A stretch of 64,000 nucleotides of DNA, from positions 1,003,941 to 1,067,940 of the forward strand of contig CM029666.1 in assembly GCA_017311315.1 (NCBI GenBank). The letters run 5' to 3'. Positions 47,478 to 60,200 of the stretch are shown piece after piece (positions within the stretch are counted from its first letter, which is position 1; the number at the start of each line of letters is the position of its first letter). Position numbers and translations under genes: made by a program. This DNA is from Dendrocalamus latiflorus. Lineage: Eukaryota > Streptophyta > Magnoliopsida > Poales > Poaceae. The notes below the pieces were generated by a model that searched no databases, was not told the DNA's origin, and saw only the letters and a list, made by a program, of their open reading frames with translations.

Positions 47478-47735
47478 TGTAAGTACATGCTTCTAGTTTT
47501 TTTTTGCTACAACGACTAAAAATATATATGTTAGCATTTTCTGTATAATTAAATTAAAAAATAAAAAAAATCATACCATCACAAACAAAGGAATAAAAAA
47601 ATAAAAAATAAAATTAAGTACATGCTTCTATTTTTTTACGCTGTAACGGTTAAAAATATACCGTAACTGATGTTAGTATTTTCTATATAATTAAATAAAA
47701 AAATCATATCATCACAAATAAAGGAATAAAAGAAA
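47478..47735. repeat. Tandem duplication of ~130 bases
   Basis: Two adjacent copies start AAGTACATGCTTCTA (47478 and 47614). Each continues through GTTAGNATTTTCTNTATAATTAAAT to ATCACAAANAAAGGAATAAA. The unit shares words with the MITE-like DNA at 56655-57010. Confidence 0.75.
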
Positions 47736-47867
47736 AAGACTAAAAAGACAAAGTAAAAAAGATAAAATTAAGGAGTTAGAAGTCAGAAACAGAAGCTTGT
47801 TGAAACAGGGACATAATCTTCTCTCCTTTTTTGCGATTAAGTTAGGCTGTAACTTGTTGAGTGCCTG

Positions 47868-48131
47868 CTCGTTTCGGCTTCAGCTTCTGGCTTCTAGCTT
47901 ATTTTTCACTATTTATAAATTTCGTCTTTTTTTGAATTTTTGGCTTTTTTGAGCTTTTTTGCCGGTTCTTTTTTCCCGTATTCGTTTGCGTTGTCTTGAT
48001 GAGCTAGCATATTTTTATTTTTTAAAAAATTAATTATGCCAAATAAGTCATCTTCAGTTATAGTAAAATTTCAGCTGTTACAGTATAATTTTAACCATAA
48101 GTCACAGCTTTTCAGTCCAATCGAGCGGGTA
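47868..48131 (+). mobile_element. MITE upstream of GT61 gene B
   Basis: Inverse copy of the element in intron 3 of GT61 gene A (40523-40785); see shared words there. Starts GCCTGCTCGTTTCGGCTTCA and ends TCCAATCGAGCGGGT. Confidence 0.8.
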
Positions 48132-48491
48132 GTTATAAGTGTGCAAATGGTGGTTGACCAAGGACGCGGTGTGTGTGGTTCTGATAGGGTCATAATAACC
48201 TGACAATAGGCAAATCGTTAACTGAACAGAAACATCAGTGAGCATTTACTGCAGTTTCTTTGGGGTTTTCCCCAAAGCTGATTAATCGATGCCGATCAAG
48301 CTTGTCCACACGCACATTGTTAGGTCTGCGTAGCATCGCGTTTGGTTTAAGTCTCAAGTACTACTACCACCGTTTCTGCTTAATCGCGGCGACGTAATAT
48401 TATTGTCTTGATTTCCATCAAGTATTTGTTGTTTGATCACTCGTTTGCATTTTACTTTGCTCAAATACTGACTTAATCTCACAATCTTTGA

Positions 48492-48672
48492 CACTTGTGC
48501 GTGTACTATAAGACAGTACAATCTTCATAGCACTTGTGCGTGTACTATAAGATAGTACATTCTTTATAACACTCATTTAATCTCACAAGCTCACTGACGT
48601 GAACACCTCTCGCTAGGCGTGTTTCCAGAATCGATTTACTTACTGACGTGAACACCTCTTGCTAGGCATGTT
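48492..48672. repeat. Two short duplications in series
   Basis: A 39-base unit starting CACTTGTGCGTGTACTATAA is repeated head to tail (48492-48530, 48531-48569). A 31-base unit starting ACTGACGTGAACACCTCT occurs at 48593-48623 and 48642-48672. No coding role is seen. Confidence 0.8.
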
Positions 48673-49206
48673 CGCCCCATATCTAATCATTTCATGAGCA
48701 ACATGGTGGCAACTATCCTGACCATCATTGCACCCCAAAACTTCTTTTTTTTTTGGTAGTATCATCTAGCTAGCTAGAAAAAAGTGACTATAATCGAAAA
48801 AAGTCATGTATTATCAGCTTGAGATCCGTGCTTAGCTAGGTTGTCATCTTCTTCTCCGACTGGCAGCGGCGTCCTCTTCACTAGCAACGACGAGTTAGGT
48901 TTAGGATTCACCGGAGTTAAGGTTTGGGATTCACTGGGTCTAGACTTTAGAGGAAGAAAGGGGCGGCAGAAGCTCGGGGCAGCGGTGGCACCGCCCCAGC
49001 CACGGGTCGGAGGAGAGTGGTGAGCAGCGGCGATGGGTGGCCCCACAACATTGTCAATGGATCTAACAGTGGGAGGCAGTAAGGGCGGCGGATCTAATAG
49101 TGGTGAGTCGTCGCAAATGGGGAAGAAGGTAGGTGCGGTGACAAAGAGGTGGCAGAGGGGCAGTGGAAGGGGAGGTGGGCTGTGCCAGCATCGAGGACAG
49201 CGCAGC
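48673..49206. other. Intergenic stretch, GC-rich toward its right end
   Basis: From about 48830 the sequence becomes GGCGG-rich with weak frames on both strands. The same composition resumes at 52435 beyond the solo LTR, so one GC-rich segment was probably split by that insertion. Confidence 0.45.
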
Positions 49207-50364
49207 TATAGCGCCCCGATTTCTTTTGAAAGGGGCCACACACAAAAAAGGACAAACCCTAATTAGTCTTTAAAATCCATCTAATTACTTCCCCCCTTAC
49301 GCATATTGTTTCCTCCTTTTCTCATCAGGTGAAACACAAAACCAATCTCCTATTCCCATCCTCTCTCAATATCTTTCTTCCCCTATTGAGGGGCCGACCG
49401 GGGCCTTGGCCGGTGGTAGCGACACCAGTTGGCGTGAGACCAACCGAGAGGCGGCGCGAGGCCAGTCGGGTGTGCGATGCAAGGCCAGTAAAGCATGCAG
49501 CGTGGTGGGCGGCGCGTGCGTGGTGGCGGCCGTGGCCGGCAGACACGGTGCAAGGCTGGTCAGGCATGCGGCGCGGTGGGCGACGCGTGCATGGTGGCAG
49601 CCGTGAGACGCGAAGGAAGTGGCGACTGTGATGGCGGCGTAGGCGGCATCGTCGCCGGCGCGGACAACACAATGTAGTGGTTGGCATGGCACACGTGCAT
49701 GGCTCGTGGTGATGATAGCCGGTGGTAGCGCGGTGTAGGCGGCGGCCGACGGCGACGGTGTGGCCTGGAGGAGGCATGCGTGGCTGACGAGCAACGTGAC
49801 CTGGAGGCGGCGTGCGTGGCTGGAAGGCGGTTGGCCGAGGCACCTTGGCGGGAGGGTGGTGGCGGCGGCGGTTGGCAGCCGACCGCGGTGGCCAACGATA
49901 GCGATGGTCGGCCGGGGCAGCCCACGACCGTTTTTTCACGGTCACGTGGTCGGTCAGTCGGAGGCGTGGCCGAAACCCGTGTTCGCACGGGGTTTTTGTT
50001 GATTCGCGCAGCGTGACGCCATTCATGTGGACGAACGTTGTTCGCTCGGCCGAACAGTGATTGGCACGGCAAAATTCCAGTTAATGCATTTCCTTCCAGC
50101 TGAACGATCTCTTTTCTACCCTTCCATAGTTTTATCTTAACCCTCGCCTGATTCGCCTCCACCTTCTCCTCACAGGTTCGCACTTGGCCTTCGGGGAACA
50201 TTCAGGCAGTTGCGCATCTTGGATCCCTCGTGCAGTGTGTCCGCCAAACGTGCTCAAGGCAAGTACCTCGCGGCTGTGACCCTTCCATTTCGCATATCAC
50301 GTGTTTCCAGTTTACTTGTCACCTTGTCATTTAGTATAATTAACATATCACTCATGCTTGCTTG

Positions 50365-50660
50365 GCTAATATCATATCATTAAAGTTATCTGGCTAATAT
50401 CATATCATTAAAGTTATCTGTCTGATATCATATCATTAAAGTTACCTGGTTGATATCATATCATTAAAGTTACCTAGCTGATATCATATCACTAAAGTTA
50501 CCTAGCTGATATCATATCACTAAAGTTACCTAGCTGATATCATATCACTAAAGTTACATGGCTATTCTCATATCACTAAAGTTACCTAGCTATTATAATA
50601 TCACTAAAACTTATCTGGTCATTATCGTATCACTAATGCTTGTCTGGTTATTGTCATATG
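50365..50660. repeat. 28-base tandem array in solo LTR 1
   Basis: About ten copies of a 28-29 base unit containing GATATCATATCA(T/C)TAAAGTTACCT, contiguous and with divergence rising toward the right end. Confidence 0.9.
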
Positions 50661-50737
50661 CTTATGTTTGCCTAGTTATAGACTTTTAATATTGTATTCA
50701 TACCATGATATTCTAGGTTATCTTGTTTTACATGCTT

Positions 50738-50978
50738 GCCTGTTCTTTTGGGCTTTTGAAATCGGCTTTTGGCTTATGCTACAGTACCTAACTTTCAAAC
50801 GGAGTATTTTCTCAAGACGGGGTCTACAAGTTAAACGATCTACACGTTAAAAGCCCAATATCTGTACCAGCCAAAATCGTAAGTGAGTATCTGTCTCTCC
50901 GTAATCTGTACCGTAAACAGCCAAAATTCAAAAATTTCAGCCAAAAGCCATAAGCCGCAGCCGAAAAGAACATGCCCT
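50738..50978. mobile_element. MITE, GGCTGTTCTTTTCAG family, copy 3, nested in solo LTR 1
   Basis: Starts GCCTGTTCTTTTGGGCTTTT and ends AGCCGCAGCCGAAAAGAACA. It is the copy with the clearest inverted ends. Confidence 0.65.
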
Positions 50979-51467
50979 TTATGTTTATTAGGATGTTTAG
51001 TTAAAATGTTCTAGAATTCATGCTTTTAATTAGTGTTTTAGAATTAATGCTTAAATCATTAATGAGGGTAGCATATGAATATATTTTAACTTAGGTTTAA
51101 ATTAGTAGCACTCTTTGACATTAGGGCTACTATGTTTTAGTTTCCTAATATCATGATCCATTAATTGTATGATATTGTATTTGAGCCATGAAGGATGTAT
51201 GTATTAAACCTGTTAATCTGACTAATAATCACTTATCATATAATAAAACTTGAATGGTTGATAACCTTGTGTGGGCTATTTTATAATACCTTTTTAGGAT
51301 AATTCCTATATCACTATCACCATATCATTATTCCACATCACCCTCATATCAAAAATTATATCTCTCCATTTCCAACCCTAACACATCCTTTCACTTCTCG
51401 GAACTTTATCTTAGCCTTTCCTTAGTTCCTGTAAATTTATACCATATAACATGTTAACAATATAATG

Positions 51468-51905
51468 GTTACTTAGCCTGAGGTTATCCACATATAGGAG
51501 AGATTTTCGCCTACCTAGTAATGTACGGGAGATCGTACAATCTCGTTACTCAGGATATTACACCCCATCTATAGTTATACAGTCGAGAACAGTGTTGTGC
51601 CTGACTATTCTCGTATAACCGGGTATGTGGGAGTAATCGCCAGTGCCATTGCTATAACTTGCTAAATAACAATTATCTCTGTTGACAAGATAACAGTTAC
51701 CTGACCTAGGGTCATCCTCATATAGGAGAGATTACCACCCATCTGGTAACGTACGGGGGCCGTACACTTTTGTTACTTAGGATATTACACCTCGTCGGTG
51801 GTTATATAGTCGAGGACAATGACATGCCTGACTATTCTCGTATAACCGGATATGTGGGAAGTGATCACTGATGTCATTGTCATAACTTGCCAAATAACAA
51901 TTATC
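51468..51905. repeat. 228-base tandem duplication in solo LTR 1
   Basis: Copies begin GTTACTTAGCCTGAGGT (51468) and GTTACCTGACCTAGGGT (51696). Shared landmarks are ATATAGGAGAGATT, AACGTACGGG/ATGTACGGG, GGATATTACACC and TGACTATTCTCGTATAACCG. Confidence 0.85.
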
Positions 51906-52765
51906 TTTAATTACACTGTTTCTGCAATCTCCATCTTCGATCTATATCAGTGTTTCTGGTAACCTAGGTTCATTGCATTTAACTTGTGTCAATTACTTGC
52001 TTACATTGCTTGTCCTTTACATATCTTACTTACATTGCTTGTCCTTTATATATCTTGCTTGTATTACCTGTACTTTACTTACCGTGTTGCGACCGTTTTT
52101 GGGTACTTGCTGAGATTTCTAAATCTCATGCTTGCTCTTTCCATTCTCAGGTAAAAGGCCAATGGAGTGATAGCAACATGTATGGATTGGAGCACTCGAG
52201 TTTTCAGCACCGTGGCTTGCCACTATTTATGTCATTTTATTTATTTTCCATTTGGTTAGAAGTGGACCAGTCCCATATTTTGAACATTTACTTTCAGCTT
52301 TCACTGCCTCTCTAATAAAGTACCTTTAAAGTTTTAATTTTCTTATGATTTCTATTATCGCTTTTATTATTTATTATTTACTTTACCGACAACGTTTCAT
52401 AGTAGTATCTCACATTGGTATGTGGAGTGCTACACCAGCAGTCGCGATAAGAGGAGGCAACGTTGAAGGGAGGCGCTGGCCAATGGGCCTCAATAGTGCC
52501 GGGGCGGTTGGTGGCGTAGAGGTGGGGATGTGTTAGGGTTTGGCTTGGGTGGGTTTTATAGTTGTGAGATGGAGGGAATCTAGATCATAGGATGTTGATC
52601 TAACTATGAAAAAAGTGACTGATTTTTAAGAAAAGAATAGGCAATTACACAAAATTAAGGGAGTACAGCTAGCTGGATCAACTGAGTACAACTAGCTAGA
52701 TTGATGTACTGCATATCAATCGGATGGACCACACAAAATGAAAAGACTTTTATTAAATAAAACTA

Positions 52766-53009
52766 CTCCTTCTAGTCATAAATACATACCTTTTTTGAAA
52801 TATGAGCAGTTAAATTTTTGAAACTCTTACTGTAGATATTATTTTAAATATTTAGATTGGATGCATGAAAATCATGTGTATAGATTTATCACAAAAAAAA
52901 TTATAATGTTTTAGTTTTATGAATATATTATGATATAAATTAGTGGCAAAAGTTATGTTTTAACGACGATATCAACGTTCAAAACGACGTACATTTGTTA
53001 CAAAGGAAG
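52766..53009. mobile_element. Stowaway-like MITE
   Basis: Starts CTCCTTCTAGTCATAAATAC and in reverse CTTCCTTTGTAACAAATG; TA flanks both ends (52764-52765, 53010-53011). Interior TTTAGATTGGATGCATG is typical of the family. Confidence 0.75.
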
Positions 53010-53011
53010 TA

Positions 53012-53729
53012 GGTAGAAGCTGGATTGGCTGGCGATGGCCTTTTGTGGTTATTGGGTGAATTGACGCTTTCGGCGGCTGGGATAATCCATCCTCTTAATT
53101 GGATGGGTTTCCGTCACCTCACTGTCATAGATCAGTGCTGAACAGCCAGTGATGCATGGTTGTCGATCGATCGTAACAATGCGACGACCACCCAATTGCC
53201 AAGGCAGGCGATGCGTCAGTCTCGATCGATCGTGATGGATGCAGCTATATATATATATATATACGGAAGAGATCAGCAAGCCTGAAGTGCTGGCTAATGG
53301 CCACATTGCGTCATATTCCCCGTGCGAGTGACAGCAATGACACTTCATTTGGGTACGTAGTAGCTTTAAGGTAGGCCAGCGACCGGCCGGTTGCCCGATG
53401 GTTTGCTTTGCATCCTACCGCGCGCGTGCGCATCTCTCAAGAATGAGCGTATGCGTATGCATATTCTACCTGCCATTCAAATCTTGCATATTGATTGTTT
53501 TGCACCATAGTGTCTGGGCACCAGATATCTCTGTCTTTAGATTGCTTTTAGATGCGTGCAAAAGCAATAATATATAATATATCAGGATAGAAAGTCTTAA
53601 TCATGGATAGAAAGTCTTAATTATGAATAGAAGGTTTCAATATAGAGTCTGAGCGCCATAGTATGGAATCATTTATAAAAGTCAAGTGTCCGTGCGTTAT
53701 AATACAAAAATATCATATTACATACTCTA
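53012..53729. other. Intergenic stretch
   Basis: A short TA run lies at 53246-53262 and a triplicated ATAGAAAGTCTTAAT-type word at 53587-53640. No gene is recognised. Confidence 0.4.
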
Positions 53730-55080
53730 ACAAATTTTTTTAGATAACGGATATAAAATCCGGCATCTATATCCACTTGGGATATATACAGCCAAAAATT
53801 ACACGAGCTCTTAGGCTCAAAGCGTCAACACTGACGAGTACTAAACAACAAGAAAGAGACCTTAAGGACTTTGAAAAAGCTAGAAAGACAAAGTTTCAGA
53901 ACTTCTTCTCCGTCCTTGTTTTCAACCAAGCCCCTATCCTCATCTAACTGAGCCATCACACCTTCGGTCTACTTTGCGTGAAGATGAACCTCCGAGACAA
54001 CGTCTTCAAGAAGGCGACGAGGGTCGCCGACGCCGCCCGCCTCACCGAGACACAGCTTTCACCTGGAGAACAGAACACATGAGGGCTATGGAGTGCCATG
54101 ACAACCCTCCAGTAAGGAAAATGGCGCCCGAAGGCGTCATAGTTGTCGAGACCGGAAAGAACTCTGGCAAGGCTTTCGCCCGCACATCCATAGCAACCCA
54201 CGCATTACCCCCACACAGAATAGACCGCCACCAGCACACCAGGGTCCTGCAAGCCTCAAGGCCATGGCATAGCCACCCTTGAACTCCGCGACGAACCGCT
54301 TCCAAACCAACGGCCGTCGGTGCACTAAGTCGCCCATCGCCGCGCCAAGCCTTCCTGCTCGAGCAAAGCCGCGCCAAGACTCCCAGGACAAACCCAGCAG
54401 CCGCACCACCTGCCGCACCCCGGCCGCCGCCACCGGCGCTGGCCGGCCTCCTCCACCCGCCGAACGGCGCGCTTCAGCGCGCCCACCCGCTCCGCCTGCT
54501 TGCTCGCCAGCTTGCTCCGCGCGCCCACCCACCCGCTCCAACGCCTTCTTCCCTTCGCTCCCACTGGTTCTTGCCGCCGCTCGGCGACTTCGGGTGTTGC
54601 CGAGCCGACACCGGCCTCCGCCCCCTCGGCGGCTTCGGGCGCTGCCGAGCCTACACCGGCCATCGCCCCCTCGGCGTTGCAGGCCGCCGCGGACTTCTTC
54701 CGCCGCCAACTCCCTCTCGCCTTCCTCCTCCACTGACGCCAGCCGCAGAGATCAGCCTCCAGCCAAACCCAGGCCGGGCTCCGGCGACCCTCTACGTGCC
54801 GAGCCTCAGCAACGCCGCCGGACCCGATCTCAACCAGATCCGGGCGCCAGCACGCCAGAGACGCACGCCGCTGGCCGGCACTCTCGACGCTGACGAGACA
54901 CGGCCACCGCCGCCCGCCATTAGGCCGAGCCGCAGAGCACCGCCGCACCTCCTCGACACAGCTCCACGCGAGCATCACCACCGCCCCCACGCCCCCGCAC
55001 GCGCCGCTGGGCCGCCAACGAGCCACCGCTCGGGAGCCTGTCGCGACACCATCAAGTCCTGCAGCCACCAACAATTTATG
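53730..55080. other. GC-rich, probably transposon-derived segment
   Basis: Starts in AT-rich DNA (TTTTTTAGATAACGG) and rises to very GC-rich at 54300-55070. Long overlapping frames occur on both strands (54279-54893 plus, 54325-55074 minus), but all are low-complexity Ala/Arg/Pro/Ser or Gly/Trp/Arg sequences with no domain. A near-duplicate of about 65 bases lies within 54570-54690. The style is that of GC-rich grass repeat DNA. I see no real gene. Confidence 0.45.
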
Positions 55081-57237
55081 GTAGTAAGTATTTAAAATGA
55101 TATGGTATTATACGGAACACTAAATTATGACTGTATTGTCCTATAAGAGTGTTAGTATGCCGTGTTGTGAAGTATACCTGACAAGTTCTCTAAAGGAGAA
55201 ATAGAAAAAAGGGGGCAGGTAACGAATAACCTCTGCAAAGGACACCACACCAACTTTTTTACACGACAATCCAAACATAGATCACATTCTTCTTTTTTTT
55301 TCTACATGTTAAGGCGATCAGCTCTCGGATTCTTCATTAGTCATTGCAGCCCAATCTAAAGTGGTGAGATTCTTCTATTTTAAACCATAGTTTTGATTCA
55401 TATACCAACAAAACCTTAATAATGACATATGGATAAACAGCTTATGATTGGAATCTCAGGGCGATCACGTGGGGACAATCCATCGCCTACTGCCCATAAG
55501 GAAGAACATCTCTTCCCCCAGTTCTCTGTTCATGTGTGAGCATCACTCTTCATTTTGCTTGCTTGCTTTATCCCAAAATAGAAAGAGAACTTCATATCAG
55601 ATAGATTATAAGATAAATTTCTTCCGTGTAATTAGTCTAATGTAAAAATAATAACACAATATTACCTAGCAAAAGGCAATATACTTTGCTGTCCTACAAT
55701 GGCAACCATACTGACATCATACATATACTGCAATCGGTGGTAAGGGCTGAATCATATATGGATATATAAATGCATGAGTCTTTCCATAGTGTACTGATAA
55801 ATATTAATGGCATATCAATTCACATGCTTCACAGCAAAGCCTCGTATATTTTTACCACTAAATGAGACTCATTAGTGTTATCATCTCCAGGTTTCGGTTT
55901 TCATCTAAAAGAAAACCCTACACCTAAAATAGAGAGATCTCAGCTATGATATTAGCCTTTAACTACCAATGGCAAACCAACCACTAACGGACTTATCAAG
56001 CCATCGTCATTTTTAGTTCACAACTGGTTTGCCATCTCTGTCAAACAATTCAGCAACTAATTTTGTTGCTGAAACAATGTAAAGGAATCGATAAACAACA
56101 AGCAGTAATGCAAATGCATATGTAAATCAAAGTATTAGAGATGGATGCAAGAATTGGGAAGCAACGTGCACCACAAAACAATGGTTGATTGGTTGGTGCT
56201 CGGCTTATATAAGGTGCTCCGAATATGCTACTGGACATACATCAACGGCTGAAACCAGGATAACAACCAAATGAGATTCTATCTTATCACCGAGAGATAT
56301 ATGAAAAAAAAACTCGTGCATACTATTGCCTTCGCTATCACCGCATCAGTTTTGGTCACCTTAATTTCGTTCGGCTCAATTCATCACTTTCTGAAGCAAG
56401 GCGTGAGTCCGTGTGACCAACGTGCAAGAACACGACCACGGTTGCTCTGCCTCTGCTTTCGCCGGCCGGCCATCTTCTCTCTCGTACTCTGGAGTCAATC
56501 GAAAGATTGTAGTATGCAACTCCCAGCCCATGGGCTCTTGCCGCATTTGTGAATGTCATGAGATAGTAGGGAGGGAGCATGCAGCATTATCTTTAGTTTC
56601 TTTTTCCAGGTCAATCTGATGAATTGCTGCCTGCCTGCGAAATGGAGTACTAAACTATTGCATGTGGCTTCAGCTTGACCTGAAAACGGGTTGAGCTTCT
56701 GATTTTCTTGGTTTCTCGTTTATTTAAGTCAGCAAAAAGATAAAATTAAGAAATAGTGAACTAGAAACCAAAAGCTAGAAGCTGAAGTTGAAATGAGCAA
56801 GGCCCGATAGCACTTAGTTGCGTTGCCGACTGCGAGTTTATTTCGCACTGCTAAGCACTGTAGCAGACTTAAATTTAAAAAATAGGAAAAAGTTACGGCA
56901 TCTTAAATAATACAAAGGAATAAGATAAAAAAGAAAATATAAAAACTTAAAAAAATCAGAAAAAATAAAATTAAGAAGATAGAAGCTAGGAGCCGAGTTG
57001 AGCAGGGGCTAGTCACCACGGGGCACTATTCTATCTTTGTAGGCTCTGCCACGGGGCACTAGTCGCTTCAAAATTCGGAAGGGGACTAGCGGGCAGCAAG
57101 CACGACAAAAAAAAAGGATCGGCAGGGTTTGGCCAACTATTTGTCAGGGTTCTGGGTTCGTCGATCACTACATCATCTGTCTTCTGCTTATGTAGTAGTA
57201 GTAGCAGATGTAAGTGGTCAAATTAAGCCAATTGAGT
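55081..57237. other. Intergenic stretch with a MITE-like segment
   Basis: AT-rich with no supported gene. A plus-strand frame at 56271-56552 has a hydrophobic start but no recognisable family. At 56655-57010, sequence such as AGAAGCTGAAGTTGAAATGAGC and AAATTTAAAAAATAGGAAAA resembles the MITEs at 40523 and 47868. Confidence 0.4.
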
Positions 57238-57242
57238 ATACC

Positions 57243-60200
57243 TGAAAAACCCCAAAAATTCAAAACCAAAAATTTTCCTTATTTTTGCTGCATTTTTGAG
57301 TGATTTTCGAAAACTTTCCCTTTTTGGAAAGTTCTCCCCGCCGCCGCTTTCCTTTCTCGGCCTGGCGCCTCCCTCCTGCGCTGGCGCCCTCCCCGATTCC
57401 GCCTCCTCCTTTCTCCCGACGCCTCCCTCCCTCGCGCTCGAGCTCGCGCTGCTCCCCGACTCCGTCTTCCCCTCGCCCCAGCGCCTCCCTCTGCTCCCTC
57501 TCTCCCGCTGGCGCCCCTGCTCCTCCCCACCTTCACCCCGCGCACGCGCTTGTCTCCGTGCCGCCCCGGGTTCGCCTCGCGCCCGCGCCGTCCCGACCGC
57601 CCGGTCCGAAACCGTGGGCGCCCCTGCGCCACGCGTCGCCTCTTCTCTGCCCCGACCCCACCTGCCAGTCTCCGCTTTCTCCTCCTCCCACGCCCGGACG
57701 CGCTCCCTCTGCCGCAGCTCACCCACTCCCTCTCCCGTCGCGTCGCCATTACCACTGTGCAGAGCTGATGTCACCCCTCCCCATCCCGCGGAGAGACTCC
57801 CCACCGACTCCGGTTGACTCCGCGCCCCGCCCGTTGCCTTCTCCCCGAAGGACCCGCTCCCTCCGCTCGGGCATAAAAACCCCTCTCGGCTCCCTCTCGT
57901 TCCTTTGCTTCTCGAGCTTCCCTACCACCCGTAAACACCTCCCACCACTCCCGTGCACCTCCCAGAGCAGCCGATTGAAGCCCCACCACCCGTAGCTCCG
58001 CCATTGCCGTCTTGTGAGCCGGCGGCACCCCGGAGCCAATCTCCCGTTTCCCTCCCTCATTCTTCAATTACTTTTGCCCAGAGCTTCTCCTCAGTGTTCT
58101 AATCTCTTTGGTGCATTCCCCTGGACAGGTGGCCGACCGAGGAGCCCCGGCACCGAAGCTCCCCGCCGGCCGCATCACCTTCTCCGTGGCCAGCTCCCCT
58201 CGAAGCTCCCCGGCCAACCCCACCGCCGCCAATGTGAGCCTCTTGGCCCCCTGTCCGTGTGGCCGCCGCCGTTTGGGCTCCCTCGCCGCCGGTGACCTCC
58301 CTCGACGCCAAATGACCGAACCACCCCCTTCTTCCTCCTGCTGTCCCCTCTGGTCCCCTCACCCTCCAAAGCCCTAAAATGGACTCCCCTCACCAAGACC
58401 TACCCGGTGGTACCCCTCTTTTCCCTCGGGGGCCATCGCCGTCGCCGGAGCGCAGCAGCCCCGCCACCTCTGCCCCTCTGTTGCGAGCGCGCAGCGGGAG
58501 GAAGACGACGACGACGTGGCTCCTTCCCCGCCGTCCATCTCTTTTGTTGCCGTCTAACTCGGAGCGTCGGATGGCTGCCCCTCCTCAACCGTCGGATCTT
58601 CATAAACTCCCCGCCTATCCCCCGTCCGATCTGCCCGTACCGTTTCGTCGCCTCCCCGCTCCGCATCCGTCCGATCCCTGCCCACCTCATCAGGTCCCTC
58701 GGTCCGCCCCGCATCCCCACCGCCCACGCAGCCCACGTGTCCGCCATCGCAATCAGGCGGGCGCACGCGCCACGGCCGCTCCCCTCGGCCCACTCCTTTC
58801 CCGCGCGTGCGCGCGCGCGTTGGGCCGCGCCGGCCGCTCGGCCGAGCGGGCCGAACCCTCGGGCCAGGCCGCACTGTAGCAAAGAGGTCGAGCCTTTACT
58901 GTTCAAAGTATTTTCCCCGAGTTTATTAATTTCTAAAATCCCAAAAAATCCAAATAAATCCTAGAAAATCACAGAAAATCCCCAAAAATCCCCAAATTTC
59001 GCCACTTTGCTCCAAATAATATCCTGAACCCATTTGTGACCTCCATTTCCCCAAATTCATCCCAGATAAATTCCTAAAATTCCCATTTGGAGATTTATGC
59101 ATTTTACTCCTTTTTTAAATAGTTTATTTTTCCTCGCTTGATTAGTCTCAAGCTGGATTTAATTATTTTATGTGTTTGCGCTAGTGTCGGAGATCCCGGA
59201 GGTTCAGGTGCAGGCTCAGGATCCAGGTGTTTCTTCGTTCGAGCTAGCTGAGATCATCCGGATTGACGGCAAGTTCCAAATCCTTTGATCATGTTGTAAC
59301 CCATGTTCTTTAATTATGTTATTATGCTATTTGCATTAAGCTAGTTCTGAAATGTTAGTTCAAAGTAAAATAAAAATGTTTAGAATGACATGATATGTAG
59401 TTAAACCTACCACCGACAAATGCCATGTTAAACTTGTAGCCATGCCTTTGTAACCCTAGAGTTAATTATCTGATAATCTAGATAACTGTAGGTTATTATT
59501 ATCATGCAAAGTCTTACACTAATAAGGTCGTGGCTGCGGGCCAATAGAATTTTGGAAAACCCGACTCTAAGGTAGGGTGGTATGGGACACCGTATCTTAG
59601 AGCGGAGAGTGCCGGCGTGCACAAGGTAGGGTAAAGGTTGGGGAAGAGCCGCGAGACGGTCTCCGCCCATCTTTTACCCTAAGATTGAAGTTAGGGTAAG
59701 GGTGTTGTGGGAAACCGCGAGACGGTCTACGCCCACCGCTTACCCTAGGTTGGGTCGCGGGCCTGGCGAGGTTGCGGACCATGTGAAAATATAAGGACTA
59801 AACCCTTACGCTGAGCACATGTCATAGTGATCGCTCAACCACAGGAGTTGACTTGTCAACACTGGTCTAGTAGCTGCTCAACTCAATTGAAACTCTACAA
59901 GTGTGGCGGAGGAGGAGGATAAGAAGTGAAGTTAGGTAGGCCGCGCTGCGGGTGCCTAACAACGGTAGAGTTCACTCGAAGCGGACGTTTGTTTTCTTTT
60001 GTTTTGTGCCAGACTCGAGTGAATTCTACCGGGTAGAGAATATATATAAAGAATTGAGCAGTGAAACGACCTGGCTTCCTTAACTCTGTCGCGGGAGTTA
60101 AGGGATCGTGTGGGTAAAGCTGAGCAAACTCTGCAGAGTCAAATAAATGGTATTCGAATATGCCGTGCTCCCGGTTAATGGAGCTGTGTCACTTGGGTGA

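Larger units (their letters stand above)
49207..52434. mobile_element. Large solo LTR (probable Ty3/gypsy), copy 1
   Basis: The left end TATAGCGCCCC and the right end, in reverse TGTAGCACTCC, fit decayed LTR termini. The flanking five bases GCAGC and CCAGC differ at one position, compatible with an old target duplication. No gag or pol lies inside. Interior features are a GC-rich first third, a tandem array at 50365-50660, a nested MITE at 50738-50978 and a 228-base tandem duplication at 51468-51905. The length (3228 bases) and layout parallel the better-defined solo LTR at 57243-60775. Confidence 0.55.

Noticed and set aside
50365..50660. Possible CRISPR array (regular ~28-base repeats)
   Set aside because: The repeats are contiguous with no spacers, lie inside a plant solo LTR and diverge steadily; this is a minisatellite.
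54279..55074. Overlapping 204- and 249-codon frames on opposite strands
   Set aside because: Both are compositional products of GC-rich DNA (Ala/Arg/Pro or Gly/Trp/Arg-rich) without recognisable domains, and lie in repeat-like DNA.
57296..58964. Many 100-230 codon frames on both strands
   Set aside because: They lie inside the GC-rich third of the solo LTR and are Pro/Ser/Arg/Gly-rich without homology.
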